From positions 1 to 64,000 of the forward strand of contig NZ_JADPKS010000051.1 in NCBI RefSeq assembly GCF_023074175.1: a stretch of DNA of 64,000 nt, written 5' to 3'. Positions 53,165 to 64,000 of the stretch are shown here, in pieces (position 1 is the first letter of the stretch; each line of letters starts with the position of its first letter). The notes below the pieces were generated by a model. That model worked only from the letters and a program-made list of their open reading frames with translations, did not search any database and was not told the DNA's origin. The translations under genes and the position numbers were made by a program. Source of the stretch: Bradyrhizobium sp. 139 (GTDB taxonomy: Bacteria; Pseudomonadota; Alphaproteobacteria; Rhizobiales; Xanthobacteraceae).

Positions 53165-53569
53165 TCAATCCCCCGGCCTCCCCGGCAGACCGGGCACCGC
53201 GTCGATCCACACCACAGCCGACTGGCACCAGATCTGGCGGCTCGGCCGCAAGACGTCGCGCTGGCGGATGCTGCCCCAGCGAATGCCCCAATCGTCGGCC
53301 TGGTCGCCCTCGCCGCTCGTGAACAGCGGGGAACCGCAATCGCCGCAGAAGTGCTGGAAGCGCATTCGACCGTTGTCGCCGCGCTTGCCGTAGATTCTTG
53401 GCATGCCGCCGGTCAGCTTGACGTCGGCACTGGTGCAGACCGCGGTCACCCGGAACGGCGATCCCGTCAGGGTCTGACAGTCGCGGCAGTGGCAGACCGA
53501 GACGGCCTCCGGGTCGATCTCGGCCTCATAGGTGATCTTCCCGCAATGGCATTGCCCGTCGATCTGCAT
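53165..53569 (-). CDS. GFA family (glutathione-dependent formaldehyde-activating-like) zinc protein
   Basis: A 134-aa protein of the GFA/Mss4-like fold. Zinc-ligand motifs are GQCHCGKITY, VCHCRDCQTLTG and FCGDCGSPLF. These proteins bind zinc through Cys and most are of unknown activity despite the family name. The Met at 53569 begins the typical MQIDGQCHCG; the longer frame upstream runs through the lon terminator. It lies between tRNA-Val and lon, minus strand, 71 bp after the lon stop. Confidence 0.88.
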   Translation of the reverse strand: MQIDGQCHCGKITYEAEIDPEAVSVCHCRDCQTLTGSPFRVTAVCTSADVKLTGGMPRIYGKRGDNGRMRFQHFCGDCGSPLFTSGEGDQADDWGIRWGSIRQRDVLRPSRQIWCQSAVVWIDAVPGLPGRPGD

Positions 53570-53595
53570 TGACCTCGTCCCTTGCCCCCCAAGCA

Positions 53596-53621
53596 AAAAC
53601 GGCGCCCGAAGGCGCCGTTTT
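53596..53621 (-). terminator. Rho-independent terminator of lon
   Basis: A perfect 11-bp stem aaaacggcgcc/ggcgccgtttt with a 4-base loop and a T-run on the minus strand, 19 bp after the lon stop. It is symmetric enough to act in both directions. Confidence 0.85.
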
Positions 53622-53639
53622 ATCATGTTTCGTTGAACC

Positions 53640-56063
<2,424 letters not shown>

Positions 56064-56415
56064 GGCCTTTTCCTTTTGCTGTGCCCCCTTGCACGCAGCC
56101 CGCCATGCTCATGCGCAACCGCCACAAGGTGCCGAAGTGATCCGCAGAACCGGTCGGTCCCATTATAGACTTGATAGACTTGGACCGGCTTGCCGGATCG
56201 GAACTGAGGCGAATCTTGAACAGTATTCTTGCTCGCCGCCGACATTAGGTGGCTATCGACCGGGGGGGTGTCAAGTCATTGAAAGACGCGCGCCATCAGG
56301 CGCTTACGCATGCGGGCAAGCGACGAAACACCGGCTGCGGAGATACTTTCCGCAGCCCTTACTTGATGGGACGATTGGACCTGTTGGGACGATTGGAGTG
56401 CTCCAGCGCCGCAAA
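56064..56415. other. clpX-lon intergenic region with hairpin and direct repeats
   Basis: 352 bp without a gene. Next to the clpX stop are two copies of tgggacgattgga (56367 and 56385). There is also a 9-bp hairpin ggctgcgga/tccgcagcc (56333-56357) that may end the clpX message, though a T-run is weak. Nearer to lon are a TTGACA box and two tagacttg units around 56166-56181. Confidence 0.55.
56244..56274 (-). promoter_or_regulatory. Possible heat-shock-type promoter of lon
   Basis: On the minus strand, CTTGACA is followed after a C-rich spacer by CCTAAT (19 bp between TTGACA and CCTAAT), about 180 bp upstream of the lon start. The CTTGA -35 box and CC-containing -10 fit alphaproteobacterial RpoH sites loosely. 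The spacing is on the long side, so this is a candidate only. Confidence 0.35.
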
Positions 56416-57687
<1,272 letters not shown>

Positions 57688-58134
57688 TCATGTCTCCGTC
57701 CGCGGTTCGATCCCGCTCCGCTCGTTCGCTCCATTCCGACACGAGGGCCGGCATGAAGTTCAAATAGAGCAAATTCCGTACCAAAAAAGACCCTACGCGT
57801 TACATCCCGTGCGAATCACGGTCGCTCGATTCTCCGCGATCATAGCCGATCATTCGTAGCCAACCATGCTGTCACCCGACTATCAAGAATTCGCTAATCG
57901 AGGGGTCGCCGGCTACCCGTGACAATACCGTGATTTCACGTCTTGGCACGGGCGAAGTGATCGAAATCGCGGTTGCGTGGCTGGATTGCCACCAGAAACA
58001 GGCACGAAAGCGGAACTTTCCGCCTGTCGCAGGGCACAAACGGCTTTTTTGCCCCCGCGAATGCGTCCTTAACGTGAACGCTGCCCTGACGATCCCATGC
58101 AATGCCGGGGATCGCTGTTGCAATCCCGGTAATG
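57688..58134. other. clpP-clpX intergenic region
   Basis: 447 bp between the clpP stop and the clpX start. Short open frames exist on both strands, but none has a ribosome site or protein-like composition I would accept. It must contain a clpX promoter if clpX is transcribed separately; I see no box good enough to name. Confidence 0.4.
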
Positions 58135-58770
58135 CTACGGGGTCTTCGCGGCTGCCGCTTCTTCGGCGCGCTTGTCGATGACCCTATCGACCAGACCAAA
58201 CTCCTTGGCGTCGTTCGCGGTCAGGAACTTGTCGCGTTCCAGCGCGTCCTCAATCGCCTTGTAGGTCTGGCCGGTGTGCTTCACGTAGATCTCGTTGAGC
58301 CGCTTCTTCAGGTTCAGGATTTCCTGGGCGTGCAGCATGATATCGGTGGCCTGGCCTTGGAAGCCGCCGGAGGGCTGATGCACCATGATGCGCGCGTTCG
58401 GCAGCGAGAAGCGCATGTCCTTTTCGCCGGCGGCGAGCAGCAGCGAACCCATCGAAGCGGCCTGCCCCGTGCATAGCGTCGAGACTGGCGGACGGATGAA
58501 TTGCATGGTGTCGTAGATCGCGAGCCCCGACGTCACCACGCCGCCCGGCGAGTTGATGTACATCGAGATTTCCTTCTTCGGATTTTCCGCCTCAAGGAAC
58601 AGCAGCTGTGCGACGATCAGGGTCGACATGCCGTCTTCGACCGGACCGGTCAAGAAGATGATGCGCTCTTTCAGAAGGCGCGAGAAAATGTCGTAGGCGC
58701 GCTCGCCACGGTTGGTCTGCTCGACCACCATGGGCACGAGGTTCATGTAGGTTTCAACCGGATCGCGCAT
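58135..58770 (-). CDS. clpP: ATP-dependent Clp protease proteolytic subunit
   Basis: A 211-aa serine protease subunit forming the barrel that works with ClpX. The catalytic triad is visible: Ser106 in [10 protein letters not shown], His131 in IMVHQPSGG and an Asp near residue 180 in [30 protein letters not shown] is the substrate-binding handle region. A short propeptide is expected at the N-terminus. It lies 284 bp after tig, minus strand. Confidence 0.98.
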   Translation of the reverse strand: MRDPVETYMNLVPMVVEQTNRGERAYDIFSRLLKERIIFLTGPVEDGMSTLIVAQLLFLEAENPKKEISMYINSPGGVVTSGLAIYDTMQFIRPPVSTLCTGQAASMGSLLLAAGEKDMRFSLPNARIMVHQPSGGFQGQATDIMLHAQEILNLKKRLNEIYVKHTGQTYKAIEDALERDKFLTANDAKEFGLVDRVIDKRAEEAAAAKTP

Positions 58771-58981
58771 GAGTCACCTGGGTTTTAGGAGGCGGACATC
58801 GCCAGTCCTGGCTGCCAGTTTGGCTGGATTTGCCGGAAGGCCGATGGACGCCCGTGATGCTGAAAGTTGGTAGAGGTAGAGGCGTAGGTACGGGCTGCAC
58901 CGACAGATATAGCCCAATTCGCGCCAGACAAGTGCGGAGCGAATTAAGGCTTAATCCACGGGGCACTTGAAGCTGATTCTC

Positions 58982-59025
58982 GCAAAGAGGCCCAGCCAGC
59001 CACATGGCTAGCCGGACCCCTTTGC
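58982..59025 (-). terminator. Terminator hairpin of tig
   Basis: A 21-bp stem with a 2-base loop in which the four non-Watson-Crick positions are all G-U on the minus-strand transcript. The base of the stem is GCAAAG/CTTTGC, with T-rich sequence within the 3' arm. It begins 30 bp after the tig stop. Confidence 0.6.
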
Positions 59026-59054
59026 TGATCATCCTTAACAGAAGGCTAGAGTTC

Positions 59055-60416
59055 TCAGGCTGCGGTCTTTTCCGCCTCGTCGTCCTTGTACAGATCCTCG
59101 CGCGAGACCTTCTTCTCGGTCACGTTGGCGAGTTCGAGGATGAAGTCGACGACCTTGTCCTCATAGATCGGTGCACGAAGCTGGGCCAACGCCTGGGCGT
59201 TGTTGCGGTAAAAGTCCCAGACTTCCTTCTCGCGGCCGGGCATCGAGCGCGCCCGCTCGATCACGGCGCGGCCGACCTCGTCGTCGGTCACGGTGATCTT
59301 GTTCTTCTCGCCGATGTCGGAGAGCACGAGGCCGAGCCGCACGCGGCGGTCGGCGATCTTGCGGTACTCTTCCTTGGCGGCGTCTTCGGTGGTGTCCTCG
59401 TCGGCAAAGGTCTTGCCGGCGGAGTCCATCTCGGCCTTGACCGAGTTCCACATCAGATTGAACTCCTCGTCGACGAGCGAAGGCGGCGCTTCGAAGCGGT
59501 GCGCCTCGTCGAGGCGATCGAGCAGCGCGCGCTTGACGCGCTGGCGCGTCGCGCCAGCGAACTCGGCAGCCAGACGCTCGCGCGCGGCTTCCTTCAGCTT
59601 GTCCAGCGATTCCAGGCCGAGCGTCTTGGCGAACTCGTCGTCGATCGCGATGTCCTGCGGCGCCTCGATCGAGGTCGCGGTGGTCTCAAACTCGGCCGGC
59701 TGGCCGGCGAGCTTGTCGTTCATGTAGTTCTTGGGAAATGACACTTTCAGCGTGCGCGTCTCGTTGGCGCCGATGCCGGTGAGTTGCTCCTCGAAGCCGG
59801 GGATGAAGGTGTTGGACCCGATCACGACCTGGATGCCCTCACCGGTGCCGCCCTCGAAGGCCTCGCCATTGATGGTGCCCTTGAAGCTGATGGTGACGCG
59901 GTCACCGGAGGCGGCCTTCTCGCCCTCGGCCTTTGCGGCATAGCCGCGGTTGGTGTCGGCGATGCGCTTGATGGCCTCGTCGACATCGGTATCGGACACG
60001 TCCGCGACTGGCTTCTCAACCTGGAAGCTCTTGAAGTCGGCGAGCGCGATCGACGGCACCACCTCGATCGCAACCGTGTAGGTCAGATCGGTTTTGCCGC
60101 TGAGCAGTTCCTCGACCTCCGCCTGCTCGCTCGGCATGGTGATCTTCGGCTCGGTCGCAAGGCGGAAGCCGCGCTCGGAGAACAGCTGCGTGTTGGTGTC
60201 GCGGATGGTCTGGTCGATGGTCTCGGCCATCACCGAGCGGCCATAGACCTTCTTGAGGTGAGTGACAGGCACCTTGCCGGGGCGGAAACCGTTGATGCGG
60301 ACCTTGTCCTTGAGGTCGACGAGTTTGGCGCCGGCCTTGGCGTCGAGATCAGACGCGGGAACGCTGATCTTGAACTCGTGCTTCAAACCTTCAGAGAGCG
60401 TTTCTGTGACCTGCAT
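59055..60416 (-). CDS. tig: Trigger factor
   Basis: A 453-aa ribosome-associated chaperone and prolyl isomerase. The N-terminal ribosome-binding motif is [18 protein letters not shown], the FKBP-like domain has [20 protein letters not shown] and [19 protein letters not shown], and a long helical C-terminal domain ends with a Lys/Glu-rich tail. The Met at 60416 starts the normal [15 protein letters not shown]; the frame upstream is extension only. It heads the tig-clpP-clpX-lon series. Confidence 0.97.
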   Translation of the reverse strand: MQVTETLSEGLKHEFKISVPASDLDAKAGAKLVDLKDKVRINGFRPGKVPVTHLKKVYGRSVMAETIDQTIRDTNTQLFSERGFRLATEPKITMPSEQAEVEELLSGKTDLTYTVAIEVVPSIALADFKSFQVEKPVADVSDTDVDEAIKRIADTNRGYAAKAEGEKAASGDRVTISFKGTINGEAFEGGTGEGIQVVIGSNTFIPGFEEQLTGIGANETRTLKVSFPKNYMNDKLAGQPAEFETTATSIEAPQDIAIDDEFAKTLGLESLDKLKEAARERLAAEFAGATRQRVKRALLDRLDEAHRFEAPPSLVDEEFNLMWNSVKAEMDSAGKTFADEDTTEDAAKEEYRKIADRRVRLGLVLSDIGEKNKITVTDDEVGRAVIERARSMPGREKEVWDFYRNNAQALAQLRAPIYEDKVVDFILELANVTEKKVSREDLYKDDEAEKTAA

Positions 60417-60591
60417 GGCGTCCAATCTTCTTCTCGTTCGGTCCCGGCACGTTGCGCGTCGGGACGCTCTCATTAATCGATCCGGCGCGAGGCAAACGCC
60501 TCAACGACGGTGGTTCATCGGACCGCTCCCGCCGGAAACACTCCGTGCAGGAAGCCGCCCTTCGGTAATCCGTGCAAACGCTGAAAGCGCT

Positions 60592-60676
60592 TGGTGCGGG
60601 CGGAGGGACTCGAACCCCCACAACTTTCGTCACTGGAACCTAAATCCAGCGCGTCTACCAGTTCCGCCACGCCCGC
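60592..60676 (-). tRNA. tRNA-Leu (anticodon TAG)
   Basis: An 85-nt class II tRNA on the minus strand. The acceptor stem GCGGGCG/CGCCCGC is closed, the anticodon loop is TTTAGGT in stem CTGGA/TCCAG, a long variable arm (GTGACGAAAGTTGT) is present, the T-arm contains GGTTCGAGTCC, and CCA is encoded. Confidence 0.96.
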
Positions 60677-60830
60677 GTAAGTTTGCATCCAGACCGGCCG
60701 CGATGCCGCGGGCGGCCGGGCTTATAGCATGTGCCTGACTGTTCGCAGCAAAAAAATGGCCGGTTGGAGGCACACTTCAAGTAGGCACGATGGCTGGACT
60801 TATCCAGCGCGGCGTGGTCCGCATCGAGCC

Positions 60831-62135
60831 ATGAAAACGCGGATGTTTGACCCTAGCCGACGTGAGGTTCTGGCCGGACTTGGAGCCTCGGTGGCCGGGT
60901 TGACGGCCGGTGGCGCAGCCCCGCCCGTAACCGCCCAGCTCGCCCTCCAGGCCCGCCGCGCGACCCTGGCTCTGAGGCCGACTCAGCCGGCTACACCAAT
61001 CTGGGAGCTGGCGGCTGTAAGCCATATCGGGAACGTCCGTCTCAAGCGAGGCGACCGCTGCGAAGTGGTCTTTCGAAACGACCTGCCTGTCCCGCTTGCA
61101 CCAGTCTGGTACGGCCTCAATGGCCCGGCCGCGGCCGCCCCGTTGCGGGGGCGGGCGCCGACTGGGCCGGACGCGACTGAAACCTCAATCGTTTCAATAC
61201 CAAATGCGGGAACTCTGTCAGCCGACTTCCGTCTCTTCGAAGACGGTCTGAAGCTGCCCGCGCGCCCGCTTCCGATCATCGCCGGCGAGACAAATCGCGT
61301 CGCCGTGGATCGCGACGAGGTCATGTTGATCGAGGAATGGCGCCTGCGGCCGGATGGGACCGCGCTTCCCCCCGGCCGCGACCCGGAGGACACGACACCG
61401 CTCTTTACCCTCAACGGGCGGACCTCATTCGAACTCTCAGCCGCGGCCAATGAGCGGCTGCGGCTGCGCTTTATCAACGGCTCGCAACGCACTGTTGTGG
61501 CAATCAAATTGGAAAGCCACGAGGTCCACGTGATGGCCCTGGATGGACAGCCGGCCGAGCCGTTTCCTGCTCGCAACGGCGCTCTGGTCCTGGCCCCCGG
61601 CGCGCGGGCCGACGCATTTGTGGACGCGGCCACATCGGCCCCATTCCTGCTCCATGACGGCAAGGAGGCCCGCCAGGTCGGGAGCCTCACCGTCACTGGC
61701 AAGCTGGAGCGGCGCGCGCCGCTGCTGCCGCCACAGCCGCTTCCTTCGAATGACCTGCCTGACCAGCTCGATCTGAGAGGCGCCCTGCGGTTCGATGTCG
61801 CGCTCGGCGCACCCGAGACCGGCTGGACGCGTCCTGCAAGTTTCTCGACCTCCTCCGCACCCGCCTTCCGCGCCAAGCCCGGCCGCACCGTCGTGCTGGC
61901 CCTCAAGAACCCAGCCCCTATCGTCACCATCTTCCACCTGCACGGCCACCCCTTCCGCCTGCTCGACAAGCTCGACGATGGCTGGAAGCCCTACTGGCTC
62001 GACACACTCGCGATCGAGCCCGGCCAGACCCAGCGCATCGCGTTCGCGGTGACCTTATCCGGACGATGGCTGATCGAATCCGTCGCGACCGACTGGGCCG
62101 CGCCGCGGCTGGTGCGGTGGTACGCGGTGGAGTGA
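60831..62135 (+). CDS. Tat-exported multicopper-oxidase-fold protein lacking most copper ligands
   Basis: A 434-aa protein with cupredoxin domains of the multicopper oxidase superfamily. Met at 60831 starts a Tat signal (DPSRREVLAGLGASVAG, Arg10-Arg11). In functional enzymes domain 1 has HxHG and a second His pair; here the first position reads VWYGLNG and the second region has no His. The C-terminal domain keeps FHLHGHPF, but the usual HCHxxxH copper motif is replaced by GRWLIESVATDW. It should therefore not hold a complete trinuclear and type 1 copper set. The E. coli SufI/FtsP protein is a precedent for such a fold without copper. The function is unknown. Confidence 0.8.
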   Translation: MKTRMFDPSRREVLAGLGASVAGLTAGGAAPPVTAQLALQARRATLALRPTQPATPIWELAAVSHIGNVRLKRGDRCEVVFRNDLPVPLAPVWYGLNGPAAAAPLRGRAPTGPDATETSIVSIPNAGTLSADFRLFEDGLKLPARPLPIIAGETNRVAVDRDEVMLIEEWRLRPDGTALPPGRDPEDTTPLFTLNGRTSFELSAAANERLRLRFINGSQRTVVAIKLESHEVHVMALDGQPAEPFPARNGALVLAPGARADAFVDAATSAPFLLHDGKEARQVGSLTVTGKLERRAPLLPPQPLPSNDLPDQLDLRGALRFDVALGAPETGWTRPASFSTSSAPAFRAKPGRTVVLALKNPAPIVTIFHLHGHPFRLLDKLDDGWKPYWLDTLAIEPGQTQRIAFAVTLSGRWLIESVATDWAAPRLVRWYAVE

Positions 62136-62138
62136 GCC

Positions 62139-63638
62139 TTAATACTCCACCCCCAGCGCAGCATAAATCCGCCGGTGCACGGCCGGCAGCGTCTCAGCCA
62201 GGTCTTCCGCGATCAACCCCGGCCCCGCTTCGCTCCCCGCCTCGCCATGCATCCACACGCCGATGCTGGCGGCTTCGAAGGCCGGCACACCCTGCGCCAG
62301 AAGCCCTGCGATGATGCCGGCCAGCACGTCGCCGGCGCCGGCGGTGGCCAGCCAGGGCGGCGCGTTGGCGGCGATGGTGGCGCGGCCGTCGGGCGCGGCG
62401 ATCGTGGTGTCGGGCCCCTTCAGCAGCACGACCGCGCCGGAGCGCTCGGCAGCGGCGCGCACGCGTTCCAGCTTCGAGCGTCCCGGATGTTTGTTGCTAA
62501 GGTCGGAGAACAGGCGCGGAAACTCGCCCTCGTGCGGCGTCAGCACCACTGCCTTGTCCTGCGAGGACTTGATCGATTCAAACAGACGCTCGGGGTTTGC
62601 GGCAAAACTCGTCAGCGCATCCGCATCCAGCACCAGATGCCGCTGCGCCGCCAGCGCCGTGTGAACGAGATCGCAGGTGCGATCGCCGACGCCCGCGCCG
62701 GGGCCGATCATGCAGGTGTTGTAGCGCTTGTCGGAGAGGAGCTCGCCGAGCTCGATCGCGGTGTCGACAGAATGGACCATGACCGCAGTCAGCGCGCTGG
62801 CATTGATCGCGAGCGCATCGCGCGGGGTCGCCAGCGTCACGAGGCCCGCGCCGGCGCGCAGCGCCCCGCGCGCGGCGAGCCGCGCCGCGCCGGTCGCGGC
62901 CATATCGCCCGAGACCGCCAGCACGTGGCCCCGCGCGTATTTGTGGCCATCGATCCGCGGCACCGGAAAGGCGGCACCCCAGAAATCCGGATCGTTCTCG
63001 AAGATCTGCGGCGCGATCTCGTCCAGCACCTGGGGGTCGATGCCGATGTCGGCGACGCGCACCCGGCCGCAATGCATCCGCCCCGGCAGAAGCAGATGTG
63101 CCGGCTTCCTGCGGAAGAAGGTGACGGTCTCGGTGGCGTTGACCGCCACGCCCAGCACGGCTGCGCTGGTGCCGTTGATGCCGCTCGGCAGGTCGACCGC
63201 AAGCACCAGGGCGCCGTTGGCGTTGATCGCCTCGATCATCGCACGCGCCTCGCCGTCGACCGGGCGGCTGAGGCCTGCGCCGAACAGCGCATCGATGATC
63301 AGCGCGGGCTTTCCGATCGCCTGCGGAGTGAACGGGAGCACTGGATGCTTCCAGCCGCGCGCGGCGGAAGCCGCATCGCCCTGGAGCTGGTCGCGCTCGC
63401 ACATCAGGATCACCGAAACCTCGCGGCCCTGGGCGGCGAGTTCGGCGGCTGCGACAAAACCGTCACCGCCATTGTTGCCGGGACCGGCCACGATCAGGAT
63501 CGGCCCCTCCTCCACCAGCGCATTGGCGGCTTCGGAGACCGCCTGGCCTGCGCTGAGCATCAGCTTGAAGCCGGGCGTGCCTGCCGTGATGCTGAGCTGG
63601 TCAGCCCGCTGCATTTCGGCGTTGGTCAGAACTTCCAT
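62139..63638 (-). CDS. nnr: Bifunctional NAD(P)H-hydrate epimerase / ADP-dependent dehydratase
   Basis: A 499-aa repair enzyme for hydrated NADH and NADPH (NADHX, NADPHX). The N-terminal YjeF_N epimerase domain (residues 1 to about 215) has ILIVAGPGNNGGDGFVAA and LVLAVDLPSGINGTSA. The C-terminal carbohydrate-kinase-like dehydratase domain has VLTPHEGEFPRLFSD and the catalytic TAGAGDVLAGIIAGLLAQG. I use the Met at 63638 (MEVLTNAEMQRADQL). It ends 3 bp after the stop of the convergent oxidase-fold gene. Confidence 0.95.
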   Translation of the reverse strand: MEVLTNAEMQRADQLSITAGTPGFKLMLSAGQAVSEAANALVEEGPILIVAGPGNNGGDGFVAAAELAAQGREVSVILMCERDQLQGDAASAARGWKHPVLPFTPQAIGKPALIIDALFGAGLSRPVDGEARAMIEAINANGALVLAVDLPSGINGTSAAVLGVAVNATETVTFFRRKPAHLLLPGRMHCGRVRVADIGIDPQVLDEIAPQIFENDPDFWGAAFPVPRIDGHKYARGHVLAVSGDMAATGAARLAARGALRAGAGLVTLATPRDALAINASALTAVMVHSVDTAIELGELLSDKRYNTCMIGPGAGVGDRTCDLVHTALAAQRHLVLDADALTSFAANPERLFESIKSSQDKAVVLTPHEGEFPRLFSDLSNKHPGRSKLERVRAAAERSGAVVLLKGPDTTIAAPDGRATIAANAPPWLATAGAGDVLAGIIAGLLAQGVPAFEAASIGVWMHGEAGSEAGPGLIAEDLAETLPAVHRRIYAALGVEY

Positions 63639-64000
63639 GCCACTTCCCTGGTCCAAACGCCTTTTCAACAGGCACGTTCCGTGCCGACCCACCCGACGGA
63701 ACAACAATCTGCACAAATATTGAACCGATTGCCTATTTCGTAGCCTGAGGTATTTTGAGCCGATGGCTCCACCTATCAGAGATGCTCGTTAAAAGGCTGA
63801 TAACGCTCCAATTATCAGGGCATTTGCAACTTGGCATAGACCCTGCTTTCGAGGAAGCGCTTCGGTTCGTCGTGCTCACTGGCAATCTATCAGGGTGTGG
63901 CCGGCCGTTGTTGCCGGACTGGTCAGGGATCCCGGCATAGCGAAGACAAGATCGTGCGTTAAGAAAAGCGCATCCTGACGAAGACGTTGCTAGAAGACGT
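63639..64000. other. Right-end non-coding region
   Basis: About 360 bp upstream of nnr to the window edge. A 61-codon frame at 63755-63940 on the plus strand has no ribosome site or recognisable composition, so I leave it out. Four TATCAG/CTGATA motifs (around 63774, 63798, 63815 and 63888) and a sigma-54-like site are present. Confidence 0.4.
63832..63847 (+). promoter_or_regulatory. Possible sigma-54 promoter reading out of the window
   Basis: TGGCAT-AGACC-CTGCT matches the -24/-12 consensus TGGCAC-N5-TTGCW at all but two positions, with GG and GC exactly 12 bp apart. No gene follows inside the window (153 bp remain). Nitrogen-control genes such as glnB-glnA would fit such a promoter, but that is a guess. 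Confidence 0.35.

Noticed and set aside
57872-58199. Short open frames on both strands between clpP and clpX
   Set aside because: None has a ribosome site or credible protein composition; several overlap each other on opposite strands.
63755-63940. A 61-codon plus-strand frame near the right edge
   Set aside because: No ribosome site, no hydrophobic or conserved-looking pattern, and it contains the sigma-54-like site.

Overview
The window is high-GC alphaproteobacterial chromosome and most resembles Bradyrhizobium or a close relative (Nitrobacteraceae). The evidence is the alphaproteobacterial nuo gene order (nuoA-B-C-D-E-F-G-H-I-J-K-L-M-N followed by birA, RNase J, methylmalonyl-CoA epimerase and a DUF1467 gene), the tig-clpP-clpX-lon block, many Tat/Bug/ABC transport genes, and dispersed palindromes of a kind I associate with Bradyrhizobium genomes (GCATGATCCGGAAAA and CCCGGCCTTCGCCGGG types). 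No gene in the window is a taxonomic marker, so the genus is an inference.

Layout. 0.1-4.2 kb: a single-domain globin, then a three-gene sugar-type ABC importer (binding protein, double ATPase, permease). 4.5-8.6 kb: a divergent IclR regulator facing a small acyl-CoA/carboxylate catabolic cluster (two MaoC hydratase-like proteins, a Bug/TctC-type binding protein, a family III CoA-transferase), with a perfect 15-bp palindrome in the divergent promoter. 8.7-15.9 kb: a minus-strand peptide-type ABC importer (binding protein, two permeases, two ATPases) behind methylthioribose kinase and a small membrane-anchored protein. 15.9-16.3 kb: a nested palindromic repeat element. 16.3-35.1 kb: one long minus-strand run, the complete 14-gene complex I operon plus birA, rnj, mce and DUF1467. 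Two extra genes sit inside it: an FkbM-type methyltransferase translationally coupled to nuoD and a one-helix small protein between nuoE and nuoF.

35.4-39.7 kb: an iron-uptake unit (MarR regulator, TonB-dependent siderophore receptor, PepSY membrane protein, small two-helix protein) with tandem repeat motifs ahead of the receptor. 39.8-41.1 kb: a decayed MFS transporter tail, a 67-aa conserved-looking small protein, tRNA-Asp and an HU protein. 41.2-44.1 kb: peptidase T, an unidentified four-helix membrane protein, a 24-aa hydrophobic microprotein and a small unknown. 44.2-51.1 kb: a divalent-metal efflux operon (HxCHxC small protein, outer-membrane factor, adaptor, CzcA-type RND pump, CDF exporter). 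51.1-53.6 kb: repeats, a methyltransferase, a secreted small protein, tRNA-Val and a GFA-family protein.

53.6-60.4 kb: the protein quality-control block lon, clpX, clpP and tig, all minus strand, with clear hairpin terminators after lon and tig. 60.6-63.6 kb: tRNA-Leu(UAG), a Tat-exported multicopper-oxidase fold that has lost most copper ligands, and the bifunctional NAD(P)HX repair enzyme Nnr. The last 360 bp hold no convincing gene but contain a -24/-12 (sigma-54) type match reading out of the window.

Most of the window is housekeeping. The least explained items are the two extra genes in the nuo operon, the histidine-rich insert in NuoL, the copper-ligand-poor oxidase fold, the microprotein and the repeat elements.
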